Positions 51,655 to 62,204 of a stretch of 64,000 nucleotides of DNA are shown in pieces (within the stretch, counting starts at the first letter, position 1; each line of letters starts with the position of its first letter). The notes under the pieces were generated by a model. The model had not been told where the DNA came from. It was given only the letters and a program-made list of their open reading frames with translations, and did no database searches. Position numbers and translations under genes: made by a program. Origin of the DNA: Bartonella sp. A05 (GTDB lineage Bacteria > Pseudomonadota > Alphaproteobacteria > Rhizobiales > Rhizobiaceae). The stretch spans positions 1 through 64,000 of the forward strand of contig NZ_JANHOJ010000004.1 in assembly GCF_026930145.1 (NCBI RefSeq), given 5' to 3'.

Positions 51655-53052
51655 TTAAGTACGTGTTTTTATAAGCATAAATGCTGGGATATCATCGCCA
51701 AACCCTAGGGGAGCGCTATTTTTGTTATGCTGATATTTATTTGGTGAATTATCTTTATTGTTTATAGTTTTGGCATAAGTGGATGTATTTTTTTTCAGTT
51801 GTTTTTTTGTTTGAGTAACACGCTCTTTTTGGGTGGTTTGCTTGGAATATTTTGTGGATTTTTGCTCTAAAATGGGATCTTTTGTTTGGTCATTTGTTGT
51901 TAAAGTAGATAAATCTCCATTGAGCCATTCAATTTTTTCTTTGCTTATTTCCTCAATAGCATTGATATATTTTTGGTCTTCTTTTGTAACAATTGTAAAA
52001 GCCTTACCGCTTCGTTTTGCGCGTCCTGTGCGACCAATTCGGTGAATATAATCTTCAGCATGTATTGGTACGTCATAGTTAAAAACGTGGCTTACATCGG
52101 GAATATCAAGCCCACGAGCTGCAACATCAGATGCAACAAGAAGAGTGATTTTATTCTCTTTGAAATTGGCCAGCATGCTCATACGCGAATGTTGATCCAT
52201 GTCACCATGAAGTGCACCGACACTGAAATTATGCTTGATGAGTGAGCGGAAAAGTTCAGAAATATCTTTTTTTCGATTGCAGAAAATAATAGCGTTTTTA
52301 AGCTTTTCACCTTCATTGTGGATAAGTTCTCGCAAAACAGCTCTTTTGTCCCATGGTTTGCTTCCAGATTTAACGAGCCGTTGCATGATCGTTTTGGCTG
52401 CTGAAGATGCTTTTGTAATTTCAACATATACGGGAGAATGTAGAAACTGCTCTGTCAATTTTGTGATTTCAGGTGCCATTGTTGCTGAAAAAAACAAAGT
52501 TTGGCGGGTAAAGGGGGTCAGTTTACAGATACGTTCAATATCGGGGATAAAACCCATGTCTAACATACGATCAGCTTCATCAATGACAAGAATTTCAACA
52601 CCCATTAAAAGTAATTTACCGCGTTCGAAATGATCAAGAAGACGTCCGGGGGTTGCTATAAGCACATCGGCGCCTCGTTCAAGCTTGCGATCTTGGTGTT
52701 CAAAAGAAACACCTCCAATTAAAAGTGCAACGTTTAAGCGATGATTTATTCCGTATTTATCGAAATTTTCTCCGACTTGTGCAGCAAGTTCTCGCGTTGG
52801 CTCCAATATGAGAGTACGCGGCATTCTTGCTCTTGCACGCCCCTTTTCGAGTAATGTGAGCATAGGTAAGACGAATGAAGCTGTTTTACCAGTGCCTGTT
52901 TGAGCAATTCCTAGCACATCTTTTTTTTGAAGTATGTGGGGGATCGTCTCATTTTGAATAGGCGTTGGAGTTGTATATCCCACTGATTCTACAGCTTGAA
53001 TAACCTTTGTAGAAAGGCCTAAATGGTCGAAACTGTTCAAAGGTGGTATCAT
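51655..53052 (-). CDS. DEAD-box ATP-dependent RNA helicase (RhlE-like)
   Basis: A 465-residue helicase with the full motif set: Q motif GYTTPTPIQNETIP, motif I AQTGTGKTAS, Ia EPTRELAAQ, II VIDEADRMLD, III SATMAPE, and in the second domain ASDVAARGLDIPDVSHVFNYD and HRIGRTGRAKRSG. The C-terminal 100 residues are low-complexity and basic (KSTKYSKQTTQKERVTQTKKQ), as in RhlE-type ribosome-assembly helicases. The start may be ATG 53052 or TTG 53064; the Shine-Dalgarno evidence is weak for both. Confidence 0.93.
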   Translation of the reverse strand: MIPPLNSFDHLGLSTKVIQAVESVGYTTPTPIQNETIPHILQKKDVLGIAQTGTGKTASFVLPMLTLLEKGRARARMPRTLILEPTRELAAQVGENFDKYGINHRLNVALLIGGVSFEHQDRKLERGADVLIATPGRLLDHFERGKLLLMGVEILVIDEADRMLDMGFIPDIERICKLTPFTRQTLFFSATMAPEITKLTEQFLHSPVYVEITKASSAAKTIMQRLVKSGSKPWDKRAVLRELIHNEGEKLKNAIIFCNRKKDISELFRSLIKHNFSVGALHGDMDQHSRMSMLANFKENKITLLVASDVAARGLDIPDVSHVFNYDVPIHAEDYIHRIGRTGRAKRSGKAFTIVTKEDQKYINAIEEISKEKIEWLNGDLSTLTTNDQTKDPILEQKSTKYSKQTTQKERVTQTKKQLKKNTSTYAKTINNKDNSPNKYQHNKNSAPLGFGDDIPAFMLIKTRT

Positions 53053-53204
53053 TCCTTCTATCAATTATTATTGCAATTTTAACCTGCTTTCTAGACTATA
53101 AGCAAGGATAAATGTTTCAAATTATTGAGAAGGGTTAAGACGCATTGACAAAAAAGTCAACCGTAACCGCTCTATATATACATAGAAAGCAATGGTAAAA
53201 ATCA

Positions 53205-53978
53205 TTAATAGCGAAATTGTTCTGATAAGATTCGTTCATCCCATGAATGGTTTGGATCAAAAAGAATAGAGGCTGTTATTTCTGTGGCTGATGAAATGGT
53301 AACCGAGAGAACAGATTTTACCTCAACATTATCGGCAGCAGCATTCACGGGACGTTTATCAGCTTCAAGCATATCAAAGCGCACGGTTACTGTATTTTGA
53401 AGCAATGCTCCATGCCAGCATCGAGGATGAAAAGGGCTCACAGGGGTGAGTGCCATAAGAGGTGCCATGAGTGGAAGAATGGGACCTTGTGCCGATAAGT
53501 TATAGGCAGTAGATCCGGCTGGGGTGGCAACGAGAATACCATCACAACTTAATTGTTCCATACGTACTTTGTCATCAACACTGATACGAATTTTAGCGGC
53601 TTGATAGGATTGGCGGAATAAGGATACTTCATTAATTGCAAGAGCTTCAATATATCCTTGATTTTCAGCATTCGCAATCATACGCAGGGGATGAATTTCT
53701 TTTTTATGTGCAGCAGCAATGCGTGTCGGCAAATTCTGTTCATGAAATTCATTCATAAGAAATCCTACAGATCCTCGATTCATTCCATAAACAGGTTTTC
53801 CAGTATTCATAACGTTTCGCATTGCTTGTAACATTGTTCCATCGCCACCGAGCGCGACAACAACATCGGTTTCTTCAAGAGAAGAATGACCATAAATAGA
53901 AATTAATTTACGGGTTGTTTTGAAAGCTTCTTCAGTTTCAGCGGAAATAAAATGAAAGCGTTTCGGGGGTGTCATCAT
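53205..53978 (-). CDS. nadK: NAD kinase
   Basis: A 257-residue enzyme that makes NADP from NAD. The GGDG motif is VVALGGDGTMLQAMRNVMN. The NE/D motif region is NEVSLFRQSYQAAKIRI. The conserved LSCDGILVATPAGSTAYNLSAQGPIL substrate loop is intact. The short length without an N-terminal extension is usual for alphaproteobacteria. With nadE in the same window it completes the last steps to NADP. Confidence 0.95.
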   Translation of the reverse strand: MMTPPKRFHFISAETEEAFKTTRKLISIYGHSSLEETDVVVALGGDGTMLQAMRNVMNTGKPVYGMNRGSVGFLMNEFHEQNLPTRIAAAHKKEIHPLRMIANAENQGYIEALAINEVSLFRQSYQAAKIRISVDDKVRMEQLSCDGILVATPAGSTAYNLSAQGPILPLMAPLMALTPVSPFHPRCWHGALLQNTVTVRFDMLEADKRPVNAAADNVEVKSVLSVTISSATEITASILFDPNHSWDERILSEQFRY

Positions 53979-54252
53979 TAAGAGTTATCCGATCTTCACG
54001 ACTTAATTTTTAGTGTATTTGTGAGAATTAGAAGATTTTATATAAAAGCTATTTTTGTAAAAAGAAGAATTTTGCATGAAAAATAATTTGTTAAAGAAGA
54101 GTATCTTTGCAATATAGCATAAAAAGGTTGTATAATTATATATTTAAAGAGAAAGGAATATTCTTTATTTTTTTCTTAGAACGGAATTCACTATTGAAGC
54201 TGAATGTATGATCGGTTAAAAGGTCGAAACTAACTTAAATGCTCAATTTTAA

Positions 54253-54329
<77 letters not shown>

Positions 54330-54981
54330 TTATATTTCAAAAAATATAATATAATCAATAATTTGTTTATTTAAATCATTTTCAGTCTATCCACTAGTTT
54401 ACCTTTCGTTGCATGATTAAAACAGTCATGTGCTGCAAAAGTGTTTCATCATTTGTATCAATTGTGTTGTTTTATAACGTCTGTTTTGAAGATTTTTTTG
54501 TTAGCGATTTCTTATGCTTCTTTGCTTGACAGATTGTTTGCAGCTTTGTCTTATTTTAATTTTTAAGTCTATCTTATTCTTAAAGTGTAAAAGAAAAAAT
54601 CTTGTTTAGACTCCTCCATAATTTTTAATGAATGATACTATTGAGTCGTTAATGCACGTGCATAGTAAATTCCACTATTTTATTATTAAATGAAGCAGGT
54701 TTTTAAAGCTTGATTCTGTTCATAAATATTCAGTTAATCAAATATGTTAGGCGCCAATATTTATATATGTCAGTTTACAAAACAATTTTCATCCCTATGA
54801 ATGCTCCAGAGTATGATTCAGGTTACATTTTACGAATCTGTTTCAATTTGTAAGCTTGTTCTAAGTCGCTAGCTCATTTAAATGCTGGTTTTATTTACTC
54901 GCTTATTCACAGGTTGTGAAGGTATAGGACTTATCGGATGCATTAGATAAAAACACTTTGTAAGAATCTTATTTTAAAAAG
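54330..54981. other. Spacer between tRNA-Arg and gpsA without a recognisable gene
   Basis: About 650 AT-rich bases were read in both directions. No frame of useful length and no family motif was seen. The sequence near 54980 is the end of the minus-strand gpsA gene. Confidence 0.4.
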
Positions 54982-55917
54982 TTATCTTTTCATTAAAATG
55001 CTCATACTTTCTAAGGGGCTTTTGCCTTGAATGATTTTTTGAACTTCTGTAGCAATAGGGGTATAGATACCTTCTCTTTGAGCAATTTGAGTAATTGCCT
55101 GACAAGTTTTAATACCTTCAGCCACTTCGCCTAAATCGTTTAAAATCTTCTCCAAAAGCTTATTTTGAGCAAGTTCAAATCCAACGCGATAGTTTCTAGA
55201 AAGAAGGGAATTCGCTGTTAGAAATAGATCGCCCGCACCAGAAAGTCCTAGGAAAGTTTGCATTTTTGCGCCAAAATATTCCCCAAAGTGGCACATTTCA
55301 ACAAGTCCACGCGATAAAAGAGAGGCTTTAGCATTCTGACCCAATTTCAGCCCATCGCAGATTCCTCCTGCTATGGCGATGACATTTTTATACGCACCTG
55401 CTATTTCTCCACCGATTATATCGTTTTCAATGTAGGGTTTGATAAAGGTAGGCATCCTACTTGCAAATTCTTGAGCAAGAGTTGAATTGCACGAATGAAT
55501 CACTAAGGCACATGGAAGCTCTAAAATAATTTCTTTTGCAAAACTTGGGCCTGCCAAAAAACAGAGATTTTCTGGAGCAATGAAATTCTTGGCGATTTTG
55601 CTTACAAATGCCTTTGTCTCTTCCTCGATTCCTTTACTTGCGATGAGTATTTTTGATTTTTGGCTCAGACGTACGCGAATAAACCATTCTCTTAAAGCTT
55701 GAACACTGATAGTGATAATGAAAAGTTGAGAATCTAAACTCTCTTCCAAAGAACATTGCGAAATAATGGGCTGAGAATTTTTATTCAAAGCTTTATTTAA
55801 AGGTTCTAGAGCAGAGGCGATGTTGCGTCTTGAAACAATTCGAACTTCGTTTTTTTGCGCAAAAGCAAAAGCAAGAGCTTTTCCCCAGGCACCACCGCCA
55901 AAAATTGTTATTTTCAT
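54982..55917 (-). CDS. gpsA: Glycerol-3-phosphate dehydrogenase [NAD(P)+]
   Basis: A 311-residue soluble dehydrogenase that makes sn-glycerol 3-phosphate for phospholipids. The nucleotide-binding motif is [42 protein letters not shown], the catalytic lysine region [18 protein letters not shown] and [21 protein letters not shown] are all intact. It is slightly shorter than many homologues, with the end at [16 protein letters not shown]. Confidence 0.96.
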   Translation of the reverse strand: MKITIFGGGAWGKALAFAFAQKNEVRIVSRRNIASALEPLNKALNKNSQPIISQCSLEESLDSQLFIITISVQALREWFIRVRLSQKSKILIASKGIEEETKAFVSKIAKNFIAPENLCFLAGPSFAKEIILELPCALVIHSCNSTLAQEFASRMPTFIKPYIENDIIGGEIAGAYKNVIAIAGGICDGLKLGQNAKASLLSRGLVEMCHFGEYFGAKMQTFLGLSGAGDLFLTANSLLSRNYRVGFELAQNKLLEKILNDLGEVAEGIKTCQAITQIAQREGIYTPIATEVQKIIQGKSPLESMSILMKR

Positions 55918-56490
55918 CTCACTCCCTTAATTATTTTAGAAATTATTATATCTTCCAATGGCCGTTAATTTCTGTTTCTCTAGTTCTATAGAGAATATTG
56001 AAGCATATCATATTAAAGCACTTTATAGATATTTTTTACAGAGATATACGAAGTTATAGATTAAAGGACGTCTTAATACCAAAAGAAAGTGATGAAGATA
56101 TGAAATGACTTAAGCTAAGCTTATGGGCACAGAGCTTTTGTAATGAAGCGAGGCAAAATTGGTTTGTCTCACTTGCAACAACTTTTGACTATGAATAAAA
56201 ATCAATATGTCCAGTATTTGTTGTGTTATCCGGAGGCTTTTATTTATGTTATGCAAACATAATTATTTCTCTTATAGAAAGCGAGAAAAAATTTTTAGCT
56301 TAATGTAATATTGCCAGTTTATCGCTTTAAATTATTGTTAGCTACCACTTTAAACATTGGGATGAAGCTGCGATAGCAATAAGAAAATCTAAAGCGATCA
56401 TTGTTTTTTGCTAGAAGCATTTATACTATTCATGAGAATTAGAAATCGTCTGTTGATTTTGTTATATAAATTCGGTGCATTGCTTTAGCA
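55918..56490. other. Spacer with a possible unidentified gene remnant
   Basis: No intact gene is present. Near 56110-56210 the plus strand reads LKLSLWAQSFCNEARQNWF and SLATTFDYE before a stop, which looks protein-like, but I cannot place it in a family. The rest is AT-rich with frequent stops in all frames. Confidence 0.3.
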
Positions 56491-56724
56491 ATGGATTGGT
56501 TCCTCAGAAGCCACATTATTGATGTTTTTTACATTATTGATGTTTTTTATCAGGAATCCACTGGTAACGCCATTAAAATATACGATCCAGATGAATGCCT
56601 CAAAGGAAGAATCTATGTACAGGAGATTTTAAATTCTCGTGGTATACTTATAACAAAGTACATAGTATTGATATACTATAAAGAATCTGCGGTGCTTATT
56701 AGAAAATTGAGTTTCATCAATTAA
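56491..56724 (+). CDS. Hypothetical 77-residue frame, possibly not a gene
   Basis: The product has no recognised family. It contains a duplicated IIDVFY caused by a perfect 18-base tandem repeat (56513-56548). No good ribosome binding site lies before its ATG. Codon use is ordinary for the window. It could be a fragment of a decayed gene upstream of hutH or a chance frame. Confidence 0.2.
   Translation: MDWFLRSHIIDVFYIIDVFYQESTGNAIKIYDPDECLKGRIYVQEILNSRGILITKYIVLIYYKESAVLIRKLSFIN
56513..56548. repeat. Perfect tandem duplication of 18 bases
   Basis: The unit ACATTATTGATGTTTTTT occurs at 56513-56530 and again at 56531-56548 with no mismatch. This points to a recent slippage duplication. Confidence 0.9.
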
Positions 56725-56818
56725 TACATGCTTTATAGAGCAGAAATATCTTTTTCTGATTATCGTAAATCAATTAACGATATTGCATTACGCTTTAGAT
56801 TAATTAAGAAAGAATATT

Positions 56819-58357
56819 ATGACTATTATACTCAATCCAGGTAAGGTAACGCTTAGCGAACTTGAAGCTGTTTATTGGGATGGTGAAGTAAGCAAACTTC
56901 ATGACAATACGCATTCGGCTATCAAGAAGGGGGCAGATCGGATTGCTGAAATTGCAGCTGGCAATCAACCAGTTTACGGCATTAATACTGGTTTTGGCAA
57001 ATTGGCTTCAATAAAAATTGATGTAAACAATGTGGCTGTTTTGCAAAGAAATCTTATTGTATCGCATTGTTGTGGTGTGGGGGAACCTTTAGCTGAGAAT
57101 ATTGTACGTTTAATGATGACATTGAAGCTAATTTCGCTTGGGCGAGGGGTTTCTGGTGTTCGTTTGGAATTGGTGCATTTATTGGAGAATATGCTTGAAC
57201 ATGGGGTTATTCCTGTTATTCCTGAGAAAGGATCAGTTGGAGCATCAGGTGATCTTGCACCTCTTGCCCATATGGCAGCTGTGATGATAGGTGAAGGGGA
57301 AGCATTCTTTCAAAATGCGCGTATGAGCGGGGCAGCTGCTTTAGAAAAAGCGGGATTATCGCCTATTATTTTAGAGGCAAAAGAAGGCTTAGCTCTTATT
57401 AATGGAACCCAAACGTCAACAGCACTTGCACTTGCCGGCCTTTTTCGTGGTTATCGAGCATTGTGTGGTGGACTTCTTGCCAGTGCAATGTCTACGGATG
57501 CCATTATGGGGTCTACAGCGCCCTTTCATCCTGATATTCATATTTTGCGCGGTCATCATGGACAGATTGTTGTGTCGCAAACATTAGAGAAGCTCATGGA
57601 AGGTTCAGGAATTCGAACTGCGCATTTACGTGATGATGTCCGTGTACAGGATCCTTATTGTATACGTTGTCAACCACAGGTCATGGGGGCATGTTTTGAT
57701 ATTCTTGCGGCGGTGGCAAAAACGCTCATTATTGAAGCCAATGCAGTAACGGATAATCCTTTAATTTTAAGTGATGGTTCAGTTGTATCAGGCGGAAATT
57801 TTCATGCTGAACCTGTGGCTTTTGCTGCCGATCAGGTCGCTCTTGCTTTATGTGAAATAGGCTCAATTTCTCAAAGACGTATTGCGCTTATGGTTGATCC
57901 AGCAGTTTCTCACGGTCTTCCAGCTTTTTTGGCTCAAAATGCTGGTCTCAATTCAGGTTTCATGATTGCTGAAGTGACTGCAGCTGCTTTAATGTCTGAA
58001 AATAAACAAATGGCGTATCCAGCTTCGGTTGATTCAACACCAACTTCAGCAAACCAAGAAGATCATGTTTCAATGGCCTGCCATGGTGCTCGTCGGTTGT
58101 TGGCAATGACAGAAAATCTTTTTACGATTATTGCTATCGAAACGCTTGTTGCAGCACAAGGTATTGAATGTCGCACTCCTTTAAAAACAAGTCCTTTGTT
58201 ACAGTCTGTTATAGAGCATTTACGTAAAAATATTGCAACTCTTGAAGTCGATCGCTATATGGCTTCAGACCTTGATAAAGGTCATATACTTGTGCGTGAA
58301 GGAGAGTTATTATCCATTTTGCCACAAACAATTTTTCCACAATTAGAGCTAAGATAA
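56819..58357 (+). CDS. hutH: Histidine ammonia-lyase
   Basis: A 512-residue HAL/PAL-family lyase that converts L-histidine to urocanate and ammonia. The residues that form the MIO cofactor are at the canonical place, Ala142-Ser143-Gly144 in [16 protein letters not shown]. The N-terminal [13 protein letters not shown] and the later NAVTDNPLI and [14 protein letters not shown] are intact. No hutU, hutI or hutG is in the window. The next gene is an amino acid permease, which could supply histidine. Confidence 0.96.
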   Translation: MTIILNPGKVTLSELEAVYWDGEVSKLHDNTHSAIKKGADRIAEIAAGNQPVYGINTGFGKLASIKIDVNNVAVLQRNLIVSHCCGVGEPLAENIVRLMMTLKLISLGRGVSGVRLELVHLLENMLEHGVIPVIPEKGSVGASGDLAPLAHMAAVMIGEGEAFFQNARMSGAAALEKAGLSPIILEAKEGLALINGTQTSTALALAGLFRGYRALCGGLLASAMSTDAIMGSTAPFHPDIHILRGHHGQIVVSQTLEKLMEGSGIRTAHLRDDVRVQDPYCIRCQPQVMGACFDILAAVAKTLIIEANAVTDNPLILSDGSVVSGGNFHAEPVAFAADQVALALCEIGSISQRRIALMVDPAVSHGLPAFLAQNAGLNSGFMIAEVTAAALMSENKQMAYPASVDSTPTSANQEDHVSMACHGARRLLAMTENLFTIIAIETLVAAQGIECRTPLKTSPLLQSVIEHLRKNIATLEVDRYMASDLDKGHILVREGELLSILPQTIFPQLELR

Positions 58358-58908
58358 GTTATTTGAGGTCAAGTAAAGGAAGAGAGTTAACGGTTTTAGA
58401 TTTTCTTATATGATATTTTTCACTGAATAGTATATATGATAAGAAATGAATGGTGGTTTATTGCCTAATGTAAATGGACATTTTCATTATTTTTTATAAC
58501 AGATTAATAACGATACGACGATGCTATGAACACTTTATGTTATTTTGGTGGTCTTGCTCCTCTAAAGTTTTTTTGCTAAATCTAAAAGTTATTGAACTTA
58601 AGTACTATGATGATATACGGAAAGTGTTATCGTAAAAGGCTTATCTTGTTATCAGCAGTTCCTTAAAACTGAGAAAGCGGAAATGATGCAATTTTTTTGT
58701 TGTAAAAAGTGGGTGTTTTATCACCATACGAAGTAACATTATGCATTTTAGATACCATGATGTTGTGTTCTTTTGTGAAATGAAAAAATAAGATTTTAAA
58801 TATTTTAGATCCGTTAGAATTTTTTCCACATTTCAATCGGCTTCGATGCTTATTAATCTGCAAACATTGCTTTTATAAAGTTATGATAGCGTTTTAAGAA
58901 GGAAATAA
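58358..58908. other. Spacer between hutH and the permease
   Basis: No gene is supported. Frames on the minus strand at 58641-58863 are short, stop-bounded and lack ribosome binding sites. The right end should contain the permease promoter; AAGAAGGAAATAA precedes its ATG. Confidence 0.4.
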
Positions 58909-60333
58909 ATGACAGCAAATGAACTTAAAAGGGGAATGGGAAAGCGTCAGGTTATATTTTTAGCTCTTGGTTCTGCTATTGGAACGGGTCTTTTTTATGG
59001 GGCAGCACAGGCGATTAATCTTGCTGGTCCAAGTGTCCTTTTGGCTTATTGTATTGCTGGTTTAGCTGTTTTTATGGTGATGCGTGCTCTTGGTGAGATG
59101 ATTATTCAAAATCCGCTACCCGGTTCTTTTGCTCGTTACGCTGCAAATTATATATCGCCGTTGGCTGGTTTTTTAACAGGATGGACATATGTTTTTGAAG
59201 TTGTTCTTGTCGGTTTAGCTGATATCACAGCTTTTGCAACTTATATGGGGTTTTGGTATCCCAGTGTTGCTCCTTGGATATGGACACTCAGCATTACACT
59301 TATTATTACCGCTATTAATCTGGCAGCGGTAAAGGTATATGGCGAGCTAGAATTTTGGTTATCTTTTATCAAAATCACCGCCATTATTGCTATGATTATT
59401 GCTGGCATAGCATTAATTTTGTTTGATTGGGGAACGAATACAACCGCTACCTCTGGTATTCATAATTTATGGCAAAATGGAGGTGTATTTCCTAACGGTT
59501 TGTTTGGTTTTTTGGCTTGCTTTAGTGTTGTTGTTTTTGCATTTGGTGGGGTAGAAATTGTTGGTATGGCGGCAATGGAAGTGCAGAATCCTAACGCAAC
59601 TATCTCAAAAGCAATTAATTCTATACCGATTCGTATTTTGCTATTTTATGTCATGACGTTAGCAGTTTTAATGTCACTTTATCCTTGGAATAAACTTGGT
59701 CTTATAGATAGTCCTTTCGTTTCAGTTTTTGAAAATCTTGGCATTTCATCAGCAGCTCATATTCTTAATGCTGTTGTTGTTATAGCGGCTATTTCAGCAA
59801 TTAATAGCGAAATGTATGGTGCTAGCCGTATGATACATGGGTTATCACAGGAAGGCTATGCGTTTAAGAAGTTTCAATATTTATCAAAAAATGGTATACC
59901 AATTTTTGTTATTTTATTGATATTATTAATCTTTCTTCTCGGTGTTATCCTTAATTATTTTTACCATGACCAGCTTTTCTTTTTGATTGCTGCAATGGCA
60001 ACATTTGCGACAGTTTTCGTTTGGATGATGATTTTACTCTCACAAATTTTTATGCGGCTTAAAATGCCTAAAGAGGAACAGCGTAATTTAAAATTTCCAA
60101 TCCCGTTTTGGCCAATAGGATCGATTTTAGCTTTTATATTTATGGTTTTTATTGTTATTTCATTATGGTTTTTTGATAATACATGGCCAGTTTTGGTTGT
60201 AGGCGTTCTTTGGGTTGCTTTGCTAATTATTTGCTTTTACGCACTCAAACTTCATCCTCCTGAAAAAAGCAAGATGCATCAAGCTGTAAAAAAAGATGTA
60301 AACAAAGAGCAATATGAGGTTGAGCAACAGTGA
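58909..60333 (+). CDS. APC-family amino acid permease (AAT/ProY-HutT like)
   Basis: A 474-residue transporter with about 12 membrane helices. The family start KRGMGKRQVIFLALGSAIGT, with GTGLFYGAAQAINLAGPSVL, is the unwound substrate-binding helix 1. GEMIIQNPLPGSFARYA and FAFGGVEIVGMAAMEVQNP are also characteristic of the amino acid transporter (AAT) branch, which takes up proline, histidine, aromatic amino acids or GABA. Proximity to hutH suggests histidine; this is an inference. Confidence 0.9.
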   Translation: MTANELKRGMGKRQVIFLALGSAIGTGLFYGAAQAINLAGPSVLLAYCIAGLAVFMVMRALGEMIIQNPLPGSFARYAANYISPLAGFLTGWTYVFEVVLVGLADITAFATYMGFWYPSVAPWIWTLSITLIITAINLAAVKVYGELEFWLSFIKITAIIAMIIAGIALILFDWGTNTTATSGIHNLWQNGGVFPNGLFGFLACFSVVVFAFGGVEIVGMAAMEVQNPNATISKAINSIPIRILLFYVMTLAVLMSLYPWNKLGLIDSPFVSVFENLGISSAAHILNAVVVIAAISAINSEMYGASRMIHGLSQEGYAFKKFQYLSKNGIPIFVILLILLIFLLGVILNYFYHDQLFFLIAAMATFATVFVWMMILLSQIFMRLKMPKEEQRNLKFPIPFWPIGSILAFIFMVFIVISLWFFDNTWPVLVVGVLWVALLIICFYALKLHPPEKSKMHQAVKKDVNKEQYEVEQQ

Positions 60334-60819
60334 TTGCGCTAAAAAAGAAATTATTATGCTTAAGGATTCTACGGGGCAGTTTATGAAAGCACTCTTCTCT
60401 CATTGTAAGAGATATGAGAAGAACAACTTAAATTGGCAACAAAATAGTTTTCTTTTTTAAAAGAGGCGAGTTTAAGTTATCAGCGTAATTTTAATTGTAT
60501 GTCAATCGTTTATTGGTGAAGAAAGAGTTTTGCTACGTTTTATAGGTTTATTGTGAGTTACGTTTAATGTACTATTTTAATAAAGGACTATTCATGGAAA
60601 TATAAAATATTATTGATACAAAATAATTATTTTCATTGCGTCAGCATTATCAGATAGACACATAATTGAGGCTCATTTGATTCAACATCCATGAGGCTTT
60701 TTGGGCTAATTCTCAATAAGCTGTTAGCAAACATATTGAACAATTTATTACCGTATTACTCAATAGTAGTTAATATTGAAAAAATATCAATATAATTAAC
60801 CTATTTCACTTAATAAAGC
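60334..60819. other. Spacer without a recognisable gene
   Basis: AT-rich sequence between the permease and tRNA-Val. No frame of useful length and no motif was seen on either strand. Confidence 0.4.
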
Positions 60820-60894
<75 letters not shown>

Positions 60895-60994
60895 CACCTA
60901 ATGATGATTGCATACACCACATAGAATTACAAACGTCAATGCTTAATTCAACTTTTTATTCAGTTTAACACGAATAATTTAAAGGAATATTTCT

Positions 60995-61357
60995 TTAAGC
61001 CGCTATAAGTATTTTTTCAACTTCACTCACCAATTCACGTAAATGAAACGGTTTAGAAAGCACTTTAGCATCAGGGGGAGCATCACTATTTGAGTTTAAT
61101 GCAACCGCTGCAAAGCCTGTAATGAACATTACGCGTAAATCAGGATCAATTTCGGTAGCGCGTCGTGCAAGTTCAATACCATCCATTTCTGGCATCACAA
61201 TATCAGTGAGTAAAAGAGAAAACGGCTCTTCTTGTAAACGTTGATATGCGCTTACACCATTATCGAAATCGGTAACTTCATAGCCTGCACGTTCTAGGGC
61301 TTTTACTAGAAAGCGACGCATATCATTATCATCTTCCGCAAGCAGGATTCGTTTCAT
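60995..61357 (-). CDS. cpdR: CpdR-like single-domain response regulator
   Basis: A 120-residue receiver domain and nothing else. The acidic pocket is LLAEDDNDMRRF, the phosphoacceptor aspartate is in LLLTDIVMPEMDGIEL, the switch threonine in VMFITGFAAVA and the lysine in VLSKPFHLRELV. The sequence and size match CpdR of alphaproteobacteria, which in its dephosphorylated state delivers substrates to ClpXP and links the CckA-ChpT relay to CtrA turnover. I start at ATG 61357; an in-frame TTG lies at 61369. Confidence 0.9.
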   Translation of the reverse strand: MKRILLAEDDNDMRRFLVKALERAGYEVTDFDNGVSAYQRLQEEPFSLLLTDIVMPEMDGIELARRATEIDPDLRVMFITGFAAVALNSNSDAPPDAKVLSKPFHLRELVSEVEKILIAA

Positions 61358-62204
61358 AATTATATCCAATTACTTTTCATGTGTCAGAGTTTTTTGCCAT
61401 ATCGAATCTATACAATATAAGATATTTGTAAAAAAGCGATAAAATGCTTATAATTGGAATCAGTGGCAAAATGGTTAATTTTTATATGTTTGTTAAAAAT
61501 ACGCAGTATCGATTCTGAATTGAGTCAAATTTGAAATGTGTATTATGTCATCAGAAAATCTCAGTGTTTAGATTATGTAAATTCAGTGTGTAGACATTGT
61601 ATGTCTATTTAGTTGTGGATTCCATTTTTTTTGTAATCCTCCTAATGTTGTCTATATTTTTAAAATTCTTATAGATGTGTCGATTTTAAATGCCGCTGAT
61701 TTGAATACCGCAGAAAAGAATTGCCATATTGCCATTGTTGCAGAAATCTGTACAACATGATGCCATTTTTATGGCTATGTATTTTGCATTTTCCTTTATT
61801 GATATGAATTATGAAGCCTGTAAATTTGATTCGGATTTATGTAGTTTTAACTTTTTTAGATTGAATCAAAATCATTTTACATTGCTTTGCTTGGTTTGAA
61901 GATAGACGAAGATAATAATATTATTTGGAAGAAAAACGGCTTTACAAAGGTTTCTTAATGGATATAAATTATTATTTTCTATATGTTTATAGTAAAAATT
62001 TTTAGTAATTTATCAGCCATTAGCAATTTAGTTTTGTTTTGCTGTTTTTTTAGAAACTTTTAAAAAATTTTGCTCATATATAGTGCAGATATATATTGAG
62101 TGTTTTGCTATACAGAGAATAACATTTTTTCTATCGGGCAAGCTTAGAGGGGTTTTTGATAGCGCGATCCATTATGCTACATAGGGTTTGTTAAATAATT
62201 TTAC
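61358..62204. other. Long non-coding stretch with a probable gene remnant
   Basis: About 850 bases without an intact gene. On the plus strand at about 61690-61950 a protein-like reading survives: ADLNTAEKNCHIAIVAEICT, then in another frame DAIFMAMYFAFSFIDMNYEA and CKFDSDLCSFNFFRLNQ, then KIDEDNNIIWKKNGFTKVS. Frame changes separate these pieces, so this is probably a pseudogene. I cannot name the family. Confidence 0.4.

Noticed and set aside
58641..58863. Two overlapping minus-strand frames between hutH and the permease
   Set aside because: They are short, rich in Lys/His/Phe from AT-rich sequence, with no ribosome binding site and no family motif.
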